64,000 bases of DNA from Haematococcus lacustris (GCA_030144725.1 JASKMD010000014.1:8942002-9006001); one strand, 5' to 3'. Positions 1-9,176 are shown, numbered from the stretch's first letter. A program made the numbers and translations. Notes: generated by a model from the letters alone, not told the origin.

Positions 1-2
1 CC

Positions 3-998
3 TACCACCCCCAGACCGACGGCCAGACAGAGCGCGCCAACCGCACTGTGGAGGACATGCTGCGGCCCTTCGTCAACGACCACAAGACTGACTGGGACTA
101 GCACCTTGCAGCCGTGGAGTTTGCCTACAACAGCTCTGAGCACGTTGGCACCGGCTTCACCCCCTTCTACCTCAACTGCGGCCAACACCCCACCACACCC
201 TCTGCCCTCTTGCTCCCCCCTCCCACCCTTGTGCCCAGCCAGGCAGCTGAGGACTTCGTCACCTCCATGCGCAACAACCTTACCGCCGCCCGCTCAGCCC
301 TGCAGCGCTCCATTGACACCCAGAAGCTGCATGCTGACCAGCACCGCCGCCATGAGGAGTTTGAGGTCGGTGATGTTGTGCTGCTTAGCTGTGCCAACCT
401 GAACCTGCAGGCTGCTGTCAACAGCGCAAAGCTCCAGCCTCGCTTTGTGGGGCCTTTCATGGTCCTGGCCAAGCACTCCCCAGTCTCCTACAAGCTCGAC
501 CTTCCTTCCTCCATGCGTATCCTCCCCACCTTCCACATCAGCCGCCTACGGCCCTATCTTTCCTCCTCCTCTTTCCCTGAGCGCGCCGTGGAGCTTCAGC
601 CTTCGCCCGTGATCATCGACGGCGAGGCTTAATTCACGGTGGAAGCCATCCTGGGTCGTCGCTGGAACGACGCGCAGCACGCCTTTCAGTACCTCATCAA
701 GTGGGCTGGCTACGACGACTCCTTCAACTACTGGGAGTGGGGCCTTGCACTAGCGCAGCAGGACGCGGTCGCCGCCTTAATCCGGGATTACACCGCCCGC
801 CACCATGCCCCAGTTGACGACGACCCTGCCTGCCAAGTCTGCGCCAGCCGTTCACCGCGGCCTCCAATGTTGCTTTGTGATCAATGCGACAAGGGTTTTC
901 ACATCACGTGCCTGTTACCCCCACTTCGTTCTGTGCCTCGTGGTGCCTGGCTTTGTCATCAGTGCAAGCAAGCTAAGGCTCCCAAGAAGCGCAGGTAG
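3..998 (+). pseudogene. Ty3/gypsy (chromovirus-type) pol 3' end: integrase tail, chromodomain, PHD finger
   Basis: The window opens inside an integrase catalytic core at the family motif [13 protein letters not shown], whose Glu is the last acid of the D,D-35-E triad. An integrase C-terminal region follows, with a GPF-type motif near 447 and LPTFHISRLRPY near 528. All of it lies in one frame through 998 but is cut by TAG at 99-101 (where relatives have WDxHL, so probably CAG to TAG) and by TAA at 630-632 just before the chromodomain. The chromodomain (about 636-770) reads VEAILGRRW...YLIKWAGYDDSFNYWEW. A PHD finger follows (about 826-975), with C-x2-C, C-x2-C, H-x2-C and C-x2-C pairs. A basic tail (KAPKKRR) ends the frame. 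The chromodomain is known in chromoviruses to steer integration to marked histones; a PHD finger behind it is unusual. The two stops make this copy inactive unless they are sequence errors. Confidence 0.9.
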
Positions 999-1021
999 CA
1001 TGTTTAGAGGCTAAACATCTT

Positions 1022-1036
1022 TTTTCCAGGGGGGGT
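1022..1036 (+). other. Polypurine tract of the retrotransposon
   Basis: A T-run followed by CCAGGGGGGGTGA lies 25-40 bp downstream of the pol stop and directly ahead of a TGTAGTGG start. This is the usual place and composition of a plus-strand primer next to a 3' LTR. Confidence 0.55.
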
Positions 1037-1087
1037 GAATGTAGTGGACATGCGCAGCATGGGCGGCTTGCATCTTTGGCCCCTATT

Positions 1088-1335
1088 CCAATGTCGAGGC
1101 GAGGCGAGGCGAGGTGCATGGGGTGCTTTTTCGAGGCGAGGCGGCGAGGCGAGGCGGCGAGGTCTCCATGTCCCTCTAACCGCCCCCAACCGCCCTACCT
1201 CGCCTCGCGCGATTCCAATGGCGAGGCGAGGTCGAGATGCCCATGCCACCAGATTTGCGTGCATGGGGCCTCGCCGCCTCGCCAAGCCAGCCTCGCCCCC
1301 AGGCCCAGCGAGGCGAGGCGAGGTCACAGGCGAGG
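1088..1335 (+). repeat. GAGGC/CGAGG pentamer-rich block, left arm of inverted pair
   Basis: Imperfect (CGAGG)n runs start after CCTATTCCAATG near 1083. The block at 2318-2425 is its inverted counterpart and ends ATTGGAATAGGG, so the two blocks form a long interrupted inverted repeat inside the putative LTR. Confidence 0.75.
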
Positions 1336-2205
1336 TGTGACTGTTTTCCAGAACTGGCAGCTTGGCGAGTCTGGGGGTGGCGAGTGGCTGCGCGATGCTC
1401 AGCATGTCTAGGCTGCAAACGTAGCATCAGCATCGACAAAGCAGACAAACAGGAAGTCCTGGCCAGGATAGAGGACTGATAACTGCAATAGAAGAGGGCG
1501 GAAAGACAGCGACTGGGAGGAGATTGGCAACACAGGAGATTGGCCCCTCATCCGCAGTTTCACCGCAACCTCAACCTTGCGGAGCAGCCTTCAGCTTGTG
1601 CATCTGCGTGCTTGCACCTGCTGTGCTTTGCTTGGCCCGCTTTGACTGCTTTGCCCGCTTTGACTGCTTTGCGGAGAATGTTTAGCTAGTCCCGCTTGCG
1701 CAGGGCTTGCAGAGGCGTATACTTGCATCGTCCCGCTGACGCGGAGCTTAGCTTGACTTGACTCTACACGTGCGCTGCTTGCCGCCACCACCCGGGAGAG
1801 CAGCGAACCTGTTGTCACCAAACCTGGAGTTCCGCAGCCAAAACATAACCTGCTCCAAGCAGAGTTGCACCAGCCTACACCGGCAGAGATCATAGCCTTG
1901 CAGAGCACCAGCCTACACCGCGTTGCAACCTTGTGAAAAGGCAGCCAACCCTACACGTACAACCTGCTCCCAACATAGCCTGCCCAACGCAGAGCATCAT
2001 CATCAACACACGTCCAACACCTTGCTAATGCCCAAATACTTAAGCCTAGCAGAGGTGCACAAACACAAGCAGCCTACTCAAGAGCTGCTCAATTTCATTT
2101 TGCTAACGACGGCAGCGGCAACAGCAGCGCTTGACTATGCGCAAGGCGCGGGGTGGTCGGCGGTAGCGGGCCGCCAAAAGGGGTCCACGCGGTTCGCTGT
2201 TACCG

Positions 2206-2239
2206 CTGCTGCTGCTGCTGCTGCTGCTGTTGCTGTTGG
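2206..2239 (+). repeat. CTG trinucleotide run
   Basis: About ten CTG/TTG triplets in a row, a simple microsatellite. Confidence 0.9.
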
Positions 2240-2317
2240 TCCGACTGTCATCAGATGAGGAATTCATTGCAATGGGCGCACGCAGAGAAATCAGCGAAGA
2301 GGTTGGTCAAAATTTGA

Positions 2318-2425
2318 ACACCTCGCCTCGACTCGCCTGTCTCGCCGCATTGGAATCGCAAAATTCAAAATCGCCACATGCAGCCACATGGAGCCTCGCC
2401 TCGCCTCGCCTCGCCCCATTGGAAT
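2318..2425 (+). repeat. GCCTC pentamer-rich block, right arm of inverted pair
   Basis: (CCTCG)n runs are interleaved with CATTGGAAT. They are complementary to the block at 1088-1335 and end in ATTGGAATAGGGCCC. Confidence 0.75.
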
Positions 2426-2652
2426 AGGGCCCTTTTAAACTGACTTGCATGTCTGATCTTTAGCGAACTGAGTACTTGTTCTTTTCTATCAGTGGATGCT
2501 TCTGTTGTTCTCTGTGCAAGGTGCTCCGAACCTAGGCGGATGCACCGAGCACAGAAGTTCACAGTTTACGTACACCTTTTCCCTTTACACGTGGATGACT
2601 AAGAATGTGAATGGTTTTGAGTACTTAAGGCTCTGTGAGGGCAGAGACAGGT

Positions 2653-2806
2653 ACCTTGGCTCAGAACTCTATCTGACCCCGGGTCCTGTCTCGTTCTCCC
2701 GCCCTCACAGGTAAGCCGTGCTCTGTTTGTCATCTCTGCTATGTTGTAACCTTGGCTCAGAACTCTATCTGACCCCGGGTCCTGTCTCGCTCTCCCGCCC
2801 TCACAG
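2653..2806 (+). repeat. 58-bp direct duplication
   Basis: 2653-2710 and 2749-2806 share ACCTTGGCTCAGAACTCTAT through CGCCCTCACAG with one mismatch, separated by a 38-bp spacer. Confidence 0.9.
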
Positions 2807-2831
2807 GCTCCCTGGTCTCAGCTCCGTTACA

Positions 2832-3220
2832 TTGGTGCCCTCAATCGGTTACATCATCAGCTCCGTTACATCCAGGGTAGTAAGAGTGGCAAGGGTGCAG
2901 GGACTGTGGGTAGGCTGCATGCTGCAAACTTTGGATGCCTCAACTCAATGCCTCAACTCAATGGCTTGAGATCTTATATTGCAGGCTTCCAACACCGGGT
3001 GGCTAGGGTGGCGAGGGTTTGTGGGATGTAGGACCCAAGCAGACCTTGCCTCGCACTTTCACCGCCTCGCACTTGCGTCGCACACCGCCTCGCGAACCAA
3101 AACCCGCCTTCCCCTCCACTCAAGGCCGCTCCATCGAATGACACGTGCCAACTGCGCGCAGGTGGCGTGGGTTGTAGGTGGGACCTTGAACAGTGATCAG
3201 TGAACCGTGAGCAGTCAACC
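2832..3220. other. Non-coding spacer
   Basis: TCAGCTCCGTTACA occurs at 2818 and again at 2857. Short CTCAACTCAATG and CCTCGCACTT duplications follow. No coding signal is seen. Confidence 0.5.
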
Positions 3221-4287
3221 ATGAGCACGACCCCCCCACCTGCGCCCCCTCAACACTGCCCTGGCGACTTAGACAAACCAGACAAGTCAGACCGCCTGCC
3301 CTCCGAGCCCGTGCCGCAGCGGCGGGTGGTGCAGCAGGAGCGAGCAGCCTCACAGGCGGCCGAGCGGCGTGCGACGACAGCCTTTCGGACCAGAGCGGTC
3401 TGGCCGGGGAGGACCACTGGCTGCTGGCTGTCACGAGCACTGGGAATGGGAACCCGAGTGCCCGTTTCCTGCGGCTCGCCCTATTGTGGGTGCACCGCGG
3501 GGTGCGCACCGCCCCCTTGTCGCTGCTGGCGCTGCTGGCCTTGCTGTATGCCGCGACCGCCAGCCTGGCCATCACGTTTCAGCCGGTCAGTTGGGTGCGT
3601 CTGACCCGCTCGACCGGGCGCTGGGCCCGCGTGGTGCAGCGGCACTCGCAAGTGCGCGTGGGGGCGGACGCGTGGCAGCAGCTGCGTCTGCGAAACACAA
3701 AGCTGGGCCTGTTGTTTGGGCGTTGCAGCTGGCGGTGGGCCTGGCGTTGTTCCCGCTGTTGCTATGCGTGCGCATGCTGAGCAACCCGCGGCTGCTACGC
3801 ACCGCCCTGGCGGTGGTCGGGCTGCCGCTGTGCCTGGCGGGCGCGCTGTGGACCGCCTGGCCCCACGTGCCACGCGCGCTCACGGGCGGGGACAAGAGCC
3901 TCGGGGTGGCGTTGCTGTGGATCACGGGCCTGGTCCTGGTGGGCAGCTGGGGCTCGGTGCGTGTCGGCTTTTTTGGCGCACGCGCCCTGTCACGCTGGCT
4001 GCTGGGGGGAGTGGGGCGGCAACCCCGACCAGTACCTCGCGGTGTGGCTGAGCGCGGGCTTTGGGTGCGTGCTGTCCCTGCTGAGCGTGGAGGCGCGGTT
4101 CCATCCGGCTGTGCCTGCGTCCCCTCTGGACCCTGTTCGACTGAGCCTCATCCGCCGCGTCACCTTTGACACCTACACGTCCCAGCTGACGCTGGCGACT
4201 TGCGCGACAGTCACGGCGATGCTGCTGCTCCCCCAACTGAACCGGGGCGCATACGCGGAGCGAGCGCTGCGCCCAGGCGCCACCTGA
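3221..4287 (+). pseudogene. Multi-pass membrane protein, frame-broken, family not recognised
   Basis: A candidate ATG at 3221 opens a hydrophilic Pro-rich N-terminus (MSTTPPPAPP...). Good protein-like sequence then passes through three frames. Frame 1 runs about 3370-3700, with a hydrophobic segment at LLALLALLYAATASLAITF. Frame 3 runs about 3705-4010, with segments around LALFPLLLCVRML, LAVVGLPLCLAGALW and VALLWITGLVLVGSWG. Frame 1 resumes after about 4010 (NPDQYLAVWLSAGFGCVLSL) to the TGA at 4285-4287. The last switch sits on the G-run GGGGGGA near 4009-4015; the other switches have no GT-AG intron that would explain them. About five membrane spans and a GC-rich codon bias are visible. Either the gene is decayed or single-base errors lie in homopolymers. 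I do not recognise the family. Confidence 0.6.
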
Positions 4288-4324
4288 AGCCGGTTGATTT
4301 GGTTGTATATTACTTTGTTTACAA

Positions 4325-4415
4325 CAACTACTACTCTACTCTACTACTCTACTCTACTACTCTTTGCCTGCCGGTGTGTGCGTCCGTGCGTCCGTGCGTC
4401 CGTGCGTCCGTGTTT
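4325..4415 (+). repeat. ACTCT and GTGCGTCC microsatellites
   Basis: Two adjacent simple repeats: (CTACT)n at about 4329-4362, then GTGCGTCC in tandem at about 4379-4412. Confidence 0.9.
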
Positions 4416-4505
4416 CCATTATGCCACTTTGTTCACTCGGTGTACGCTGGGCGGCAATGCAATGCAATGAATGGGCCAGTGAATGGAGCTACAAGTCAAG
4501 AAGAA

Positions 4506-4805
4506 TCATTGAACACATTGGTCGGGCAGCAATCTGTACCCTTGAAACACATTCTTCGTAGGGACCCTCTGCCCGGACAATTTCTTCTGCTCAATGCACG
4601 GTATGGACAATCGCGACACAAGTACATTCTTGACTGTCCCCGGCAAGATCCGGCAGCTTTTTAGGTCTTGGTAAGATCTGAGCGCCAGTTTTGCCTGCTT
4701 GAGAGTGCGCTGGGATCGGGTTCCACGTAGTTTTTTGGCGAAATCGTTGATGACGTCATTTTCGTCCAGGTACTCTTTGCCGGCCGCTGCCACCACGGCG
4801 GGCAT
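4506..4805 (-). CDS. Hypothetical 99-residue ORF
   Basis: The reading frame starts at an ATG (minus strand, 4805-4803) and ends at 4506. The product is hydrophilic and basic, with a helix-like middle (NDVINDFAKKLRGTRSQRTL) and a Cys-bearing second half. Codon use and composition look more protein-like than the other two frames, but there is no recognisable domain. It could be an exon fragment of a decayed gene or element. The flanks (4416-4505 and 4806-4970) show nothing else. Confidence 0.3.
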   Translation of the reverse strand: MPAVVAAAGKEYLDENDVINDFAKKLRGTRSQRTLKQAKLALRSYQDLKSCRILPGTVKNVLVSRLSIPCIEQKKLSGQRVPTKNVFQGYRLLPDQCVQ

Positions 4806-4974
4806 GGGGAATGACCACTCGTACGCAAATGGTCACCCCTGCCATTGGTTACACCCCTGATAACTGACCTTTACGAGTTTTTCACCGATTCTTGCGCAAG
4901 GCCGTGCAGCTCACGAGCGCGAGGCTAGCGGGCTACTCGGGCTGATATGCACATGTGCCGGGGCGGGCGGGGGT

Positions 4975-5014
4975 GTTGGAAGCTCAGCGGCCCAGTTGGA
5001 AGCTCAGCGGCCCA
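4975..5014 (+). repeat. 20-bp tandem duplication
   Basis: The unit GTTGGAAGCTCAGCGGCCCA occurs twice head to tail. Confidence 0.9.
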
Positions 5015-5322
5015 GCGGCATGTACGGGCTCAAATGTCTCGTGTCACGCCACCCCATGTCAAATTCTTCAAGATAGGCACTTTTCCGGCCGGCATAACTG
5101 TCCAACCAGGACGTCAAATGATGAACCGCCAGCTCTGTGCGGCTCCTTGTGTGGGTTTTTAACGTGTCTATTTGGCAGAAACGCGTTGCCTTCATGTGTG
5201 GGCCGTTCCATGTGTGGGCGGCAAACACAGCTATCAGCACAATTGCTGCATCTCTTTGACCAATTGTTGATGCTCGTGGCTGCTCGGGAGCCAAAGGTTC
5301 CAATGTATTGGCCGCATTGTGC

Positions 5323-5365
5323 AAATCAGAATTTCGGGGCTTCGGAAGCCCCGAAATTCTGATTT
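5323..5365. repeat. Perfect 43-bp palindrome
   Basis: Two 21-nt arms (left AAATCAG...GGGGCTTC) are exactly complementary around a single central G at 5344. The hairpin would be GC-rich near its loop. It is not followed by a convincing T-run on either strand, so a bacterial-type terminator is not implied. Confidence 0.9.
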
Positions 5366-5469
5366 TTCCGGTCGATAATTTCAAAAGTCGTCGATAACTT
5401 CACCCCCCTACGAAAAACTTTTCAAATTCAACCAGTTCAACATAGCTGACACTTCAACCCCGTCGACAG

Positions 5470-5705
5470 TGTCTTCCCCGTCGATGGAGCCAGCCCCTTC
5501 GAAGATGTCAGCCCGTTCGATAATTTCAGCCCCTTCGATAATTTCAGCCACTTCGATAATTTCAGCCCCTTCGATAAATTCAGCCCCTTCGATAATTTCA
5601 GCCACTTCGATAATTTCAGCCCCTTCGATAATTTCAGCCACTTCGATAATTTCAGCCCCGTCGATGATTTCAGCCCGTCGATAATTACAGCCCGTCGATA
5701 ATTTC
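5470..5705 (+). repeat. 18-bp tandem repeat (TTCGATAATTTCAGCCCC)
   Basis: About a dozen units, with variants such as CCAC for CCCC. The period is a multiple of three, so both strands stay open as hexapeptide repeats. No start context, splice signals or flanking coding sequence support translation. Confidence 0.85.
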
Positions 5706-5708
5706 CCT

Positions 5709-5924
5709 TCTCATTCTCCGCCATTTCTTTTATTACTCACACGAGCGTAGCGAGTGTTGGCGAGCGCAACGAGCCGCTCTTAGACGAGTAGCGAGCGCAG
5801 CGAGCGTCGACGGGCGCGTTAGCGCCCGGCACGAGTCGTGCCCAAAAGGAGCGCCCCCGCAGGGGGCAAGATTACAGACCCCAGGGGCGCATACGCGCCC
5901 ACGCCACATCCGTCACATTTGTCA
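5709..5924 (+). repeat. ~215-bp direct repeat, copy 1
   Basis: It begins TCTCATTCTCCGCC and contains the nested GAGCGCAGCGAGCG and GGCGCG...GCGCCC inverted motifs. Copy 2 is at 6789-7002 with a few substitutions. The two copies bracket the 199-bp array. Confidence 0.85.
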
Positions 5925-6745
5925 CAAATGTCACAGTGTCACATTCCTCCGGCACCCGGTCTACCACAAAGCCCGATTCGCTTTTCATTTCATGAAGATG
6001 GTATGGGTACCTATATTTCCTTGTGACATTGTGACATTGTGACAACACTAGAAATAGACTGCATTCCGAGCCAAATCAGGGCATTCCAGCGGTCCAGCCC
6101 GTCACAATCTGTCACATTTGTCACAAATGTCACAGTGTCACGTTCCTCCGGCACCCGGTCTACCACAAAGCCCGATTCGCTTTTCATTTCATGAAGATGG
6201 CATGGGTACCTATATTTCCTTGTGACATTGTGACATTGTGACAACACTAGAAATATACTACATTCCGAGCCAAATCAGGGCATTCCAGCGGTCCAGCCCG
6301 TCACAATCTGTCACATTTGTCACAAATGTCACAGTGTCACATTCCTCCGGCACCCGGTCTACCACAAAGCCCGATTAGCTTTTCATTTCATGAAGATGGT
6401 ATGGGTACCTATATTTTCTTGTGACATTGTGACATTGTGACAACACTAGAAATAGACTGCATTCCGAGCCAAATCAGGGCATTCCACCGGTCCAGCCCGT
6501 CACAATCTGTCACATTTGTCACAAATGTCACAGTGTCACATTCCTCCGGCACCCGGTCTACCACAAAGCCCGATTCGCTTTTCATTTCATGAAGATGGTA
6601 TGGGTACCTATATTTTCTTGTGACATTGTGACATTGTGACAACACTAGAAATAGACTGCATTCCGAGCCAAATCAGGGCATTCCACCGGTCCAGCCCGTC
6701 ACAATCTGTCACATTTGTCACAAATGTCACAGTGTCACATTCCTC
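5925..6745 (+). repeat. 199-bp tandem array with iteron-like TGTCAC motifs
   Basis: The TTCCTCCGG marker recurs at 5944, 6143, 6342 and 6541, an exact 199-bp period. A truncated unit follows at about 6740. Each unit carries a run of GTCACA words spaced 8-10 bp apart and a second run of GTGACATT words in the opposite sense, separated by a conserved block containing a CATTTCATGAAGATGG motif. Helically phased, oppositely oriented words look like protein-binding iterons. Confidence 0.85.
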
Positions 6746-6788
6746 CGTCGATAATCCAAATGACGTCGATACCTCCCCCCCCGCCTCT

Positions 6789-7002
6789 CTCTCATTCTCC
6801 GCCATTTCTTTTATTACTCACACGAGCGTAGCGAGTGTCGGCGAGCGCAGCGAGCCGCTCTTAGACGAGTAGCGAGCGCAGCGAGCGTCGACGGGCGCGT
6901 CAGCGCCCGGCACGAGTCGTGCCCGGGAGGAGCGCCCCCGCAGGGGGCAAGATTACAGACCCCAGGGGCGCAAGCGCGCCCATGCCACATTTGTCACATT
7001 TG
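6789..7002 (+). repeat. ~215-bp direct repeat, copy 2
   Basis: Second copy of the 5709-5924 sequence. It opens after a C-run (TACCTCCCCCCCCGCC). Confidence 0.85.
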
Positions 7003-7207
7003 TCACAGTGTCACATTCCTCCGGCACCCGGTCTACCACAAAGCCCGATTCGCATTTCATTTCATGAAGATGGTATGGGTACCTATATTTTCTTGTGACA
7101 TTGTGACATTGTGACAACACTAGAAATAAGCTACATTCCGAGCCAAATCCGGTCATCTCGGCGGACCCGCCTGTCACAATCTGTCACATTTGTCACATTT
7201 GTCACAG
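7003..7207 (+). repeat. Detached 199-bp iteron unit abutting the GC-rich cassette
   Basis: The same marker words recur (CTCCGGCACCCGG at 7019, GTGACATTGTGACA at 7096). Its last third has diverged, and it stops at TGTCACAGTCCG directly before the stop codon side of the 7217-7894 gene. Confidence 0.8.
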
Positions 7208-7216
7208 TCCGCCCCC

Positions 7217-7894
7217 TCACCGGTCGCGCAGCGAGAGCGGCACCCACAGGGGTTTCATCAGCGGCCGGCCGCGCCGGGGGACCAGGACCAGGACCAGCCC
7301 GCAGGAGCGCATGACCTCGCGCGCCGCGGCGGCGGCCAGCGCGGCCAGGAACAGCAGCTGCGCGGCGGCCAGCGCGTCCTCCCCCCTCCCGAGCGCGTCG
7401 GCCCCCATGCCGCCGGGGCAGCCCAGGAGCCGGACCGCGGGCGTCAGGGCCAGCGCCCCGAACTGGGCGACGCCCAGCGCGGAGAGCGCCCGGCGGCCCG
7501 GACCGAACGACCCCGCACCCAGCGCGCGCGCCGCGACGTACGCGTACAGCCCGGCGCGGTAGGCCGTCATCAGGACCACCTGCGCCAGGGCGACGCGCGC
7601 GATGCGCGTGAGGCCGACGGTCCACACCAGCACCGCGGCGTGGTGCGCGACCGTGGACGCCAGCTCGGCCGGCCGGCGGCCGCGCAGCGCCCACAGCGCC
7701 AGCGGGTCCGCGACGGCCTCGTAGGCCGCCGACCCCGCGAGCGCGACGAGGACGGCGCGCTGGCCGGCGTGCGCCGCCGACCCCCCGGGCGCGGAGCACA
7801 CGCCGCCGCCCCGCCAGTCGGCCGCGGCCAGCAGCGCGACCGTGAGCGCGGCGTTGACGAGCGCCTTGAGCGCGTTGTGGGCCGCCCAGGGCAT
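7217..7894 (-). CDS. Multi-pass membrane protein, possibly TLC-domain-like
   Basis: The 225-residue intron-free frame runs from an ATG (minus, 7894-7892) to TGA (7219-7217). An in-frame upstream extension to 8164 exists but overlaps the divergent gene, so I prefer the inner ATG. Five or six hydrophobic segments are visible: near residues 7-25, 45-65, 80-100, about 105-125, 140-160 and 175-200. The stretch Y-x3-ADPLALWALRGRRP...STVAHHAAVLVW resembles the D...HH core of TLC (TRAM-LAG1-CLN8) proteins, which act in ER lipid metabolism and occur in some giant algal viruses. GC content is far above the flanks and the adjacent gene is only 28 bp away, so the pair looks acquired from a large DNA virus or a prokaryote. 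The family call is tentative. Confidence 0.55.
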   Translation of the reverse strand: MPWAAHNALKALVNAALTVALLAAADWRGGGVCSAPGGSAAHAGQRAVLVALAGSAAYEAVADPLALWALRGRRPAELASTVAHHAAVLVWTVGLTRIARVALAQVVLMTAYRAGLYAYVAARALGAGSFGPGRRALSALGVAQFGALALTPAVRLLGCPGGMGADALGRGEDALAAAQLLFLAALAAAAAREVMRSCGLVLVLVPRRGRPLMKPLWVPLSLRDR

Positions 7895-7922
7895 CGAGAT
7901 TATTGTGGGGCGAGGGGGGAGG
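7895..7922. promoter_or_regulatory. 28-bp bidirectional intergenic region
   Basis: The ATGs of the 7217-7894 (-) and 7923-8201 (+) genes are separated by 28 bp containing the only AT-rich word nearby (GAGATTATTG) and a G-run. Such short divergent spacers are typical of compact viral genomes, not of the host genes seen here. Confidence 0.45.
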
Positions 7923-8201
7923 ATGACGTCGCTGGGCGCGCGCTCGGCCGCGCTGCTGGACGCGGAGAGGTTTGTGCGGCGCGTCGTCCGCCAGCTGCTC
8001 GAGGCGGTGGGCCTGCCCGCCGACGTCACGTCGCCGCTCCGGCTGCTGTCGCCCGACGGCTGCGGCCTGGACCTGCGCGCCCTCCTGGCCCTGCGCGGCC
8101 GACCGGGGTCCGCCGGCGGCGGCGTCGCGACCGAGATGCGCCGCCTGCGCGTCTCCGAGGCCATGGACGCCTTTGTCTGCGCGGCGCCGCGGGGGGGTTA
8201 G
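7923..8201 (+). CDS. Hypothetical 92-residue protein, 3' end made by telomere repeat
   Basis: The frame starts at ATG 7923 and reads MTSLGARSAALLDAERFVRR..., with an amphipathic helical N-terminal half and a LRALLALRGRPG segment. No domain is recognised. Its last codons (Gly-Gly-stop) are supplied by GGGGGTTAGGG, so the natural C-terminus was probably cut off where the telomere-like seam begins. It is divergently paired with the membrane protein gene and shares its extreme GC content. Confidence 0.5.
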   Translation: MTSLGARSAALLDAERFVRRVVRQLLEAVGLPADVTSPLRLLSPDGCGLDLRALLALRGRPGSAGGGVATEMRRLRVSEAMDAFVCAAPRGG

Positions 8202-8222
8202 GGTTAGGTTATATACCCTAAC
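8198..8222. repeat. Head-to-head mini telomere seam
   Basis: GTTAGGGTTAGG is followed by TTATATA and then CCCTAAC, so G-strand and C-strand telomere words face each other at the right edge of the GC-rich cassette. A closely similar TTAGGGTTAGGTTATACACCC occurs at 58679. Confidence 0.7.
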
Positions 8223-9141
8223 TAGCTCCTGGACTTTGCCTCGGCTTACCCGTTCTCCTCGATGCGCGCACTGACTTGCACGCCCCTTCGAGCTTGCACG
8301 CGTGGTACTTGTGCGCGTGTGTGTAGGAGTGCGGGACCGGATTGTTCTGCGCAAGCACGCAGAAATACAAGCTTAGAACAAATGCTTATTTGTGTGCGTG
8401 GGATGGCCTATCTATTGCACTATTCCATCGCAGTCAACCTATGCTGCCGCACACGGGAGGCTTCCGCTTACCTTGGAACCCCGTTGCTTCCTCCTCGCCA
8501 GCCCACATCGCCCATCCGCCTCTCTTGGCTCGCTTAGAGCCTTCGAGCTTTTGCATTCGGGCTGTTGCTTGCCGCGATGGCGTCGTCTTGCACTACACAA
8601 TAGCGTGTAGTAGCGTGCACGAAGCTTAAGACGAGGCATAGTTGCATCGGGCTGGTCAAAACTAAGTTTGAAAATTATATGTTTTTGCTCACAGGGCCAG
8701 CGGCTTGCACCACGCTCGTGTTGCTCACCCCCGCTTTGCATTGTCTTAGTATGTTATCTTTGTGCTCTCCAGGTACGCGCTGCTAGTCTCCTAGTGCTAT
8801 GGTTGTCAGTGAGTGGCTCGTGAGTCCTAGTGCTTGATGTGTTGGTGTGTGTGTTGGTGTGTTGACGAGAGTAGTGTCACCTTGCAAGGGTGCAGGCCTT
8901 GCTGTGGTTAGGTCCTGGGCACTAGGCTTGCACGCCTCATGGCTGCTGCATGGGTCCTACTTTTCAGCTTTTTTGGGTAGTTGTTATCTAGTGGCAGGTT
9001 TGAGATAAAAACAGCAGCGCTGTGCACCGCTCAACCCGCGCTGCCAGACGAGGTGCGAGTCTGGCGCTAGATCATACGCCTGTAAATATAATAGTTTAAA
9101 TTGAATACATTTCTACAATGTGTCGTTTTCTTTTGGCGCAG
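8223..9141. other. Non-coding spacer
   Basis: No convincing exon is seen. It contains TG-rich stretches near 8840-8870. The end at 9131-9141 (TTTTGGCGCAG) looks like a splice acceptor for the downstream gene, so an undetected 5' exon or UTR may lie here. Confidence 0.4.
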
Positions 9142-9176
9142 CTGCTGCTACTGCTACCAGCCCTCCCCCTCACGCC

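Larger units (their letters stand above)
1040..2831 (+). mobile_element. Putative 3' LTR of the Ty3/gypsy element
   Basis: The segment starts TGTAGTGG right after the polypurine tract and tentatively ends at CCGTTACA, giving TG...CA ends. The second LTR is outside the window, so both borders are inferred. The bases after 2831 (TTGGTGCCC) resemble a primer-binding site, so retained internal sequence or a tandem LTR junction is possible. The body is non-coding. It holds GAGGC repeats, a CTG run and a 58-bp duplication listed separately. No gene is visible in it. Confidence 0.4.

Noticed and set aside
1004..1480. Several Arg/Ala/Pro-rich frames over the GAGGC block
   Set aside because: Low-complexity translation of pentamer repeats in a probable LTR.
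5470..5705. Hexapeptide-repeat protein from the 18-bp array
   Set aside because: Both strands are open because of the period. No ATG in a sensible context and no flanking exon.
7131..8354. 407-codon minus-strand and 343-codon plus-strand frames over the GC-rich cassette
   Set aside because: They are GC-driven shadow frames (Arg/Pro/Gly-rich) of the two better-supported genes with hydrophobic segments and proper starts.
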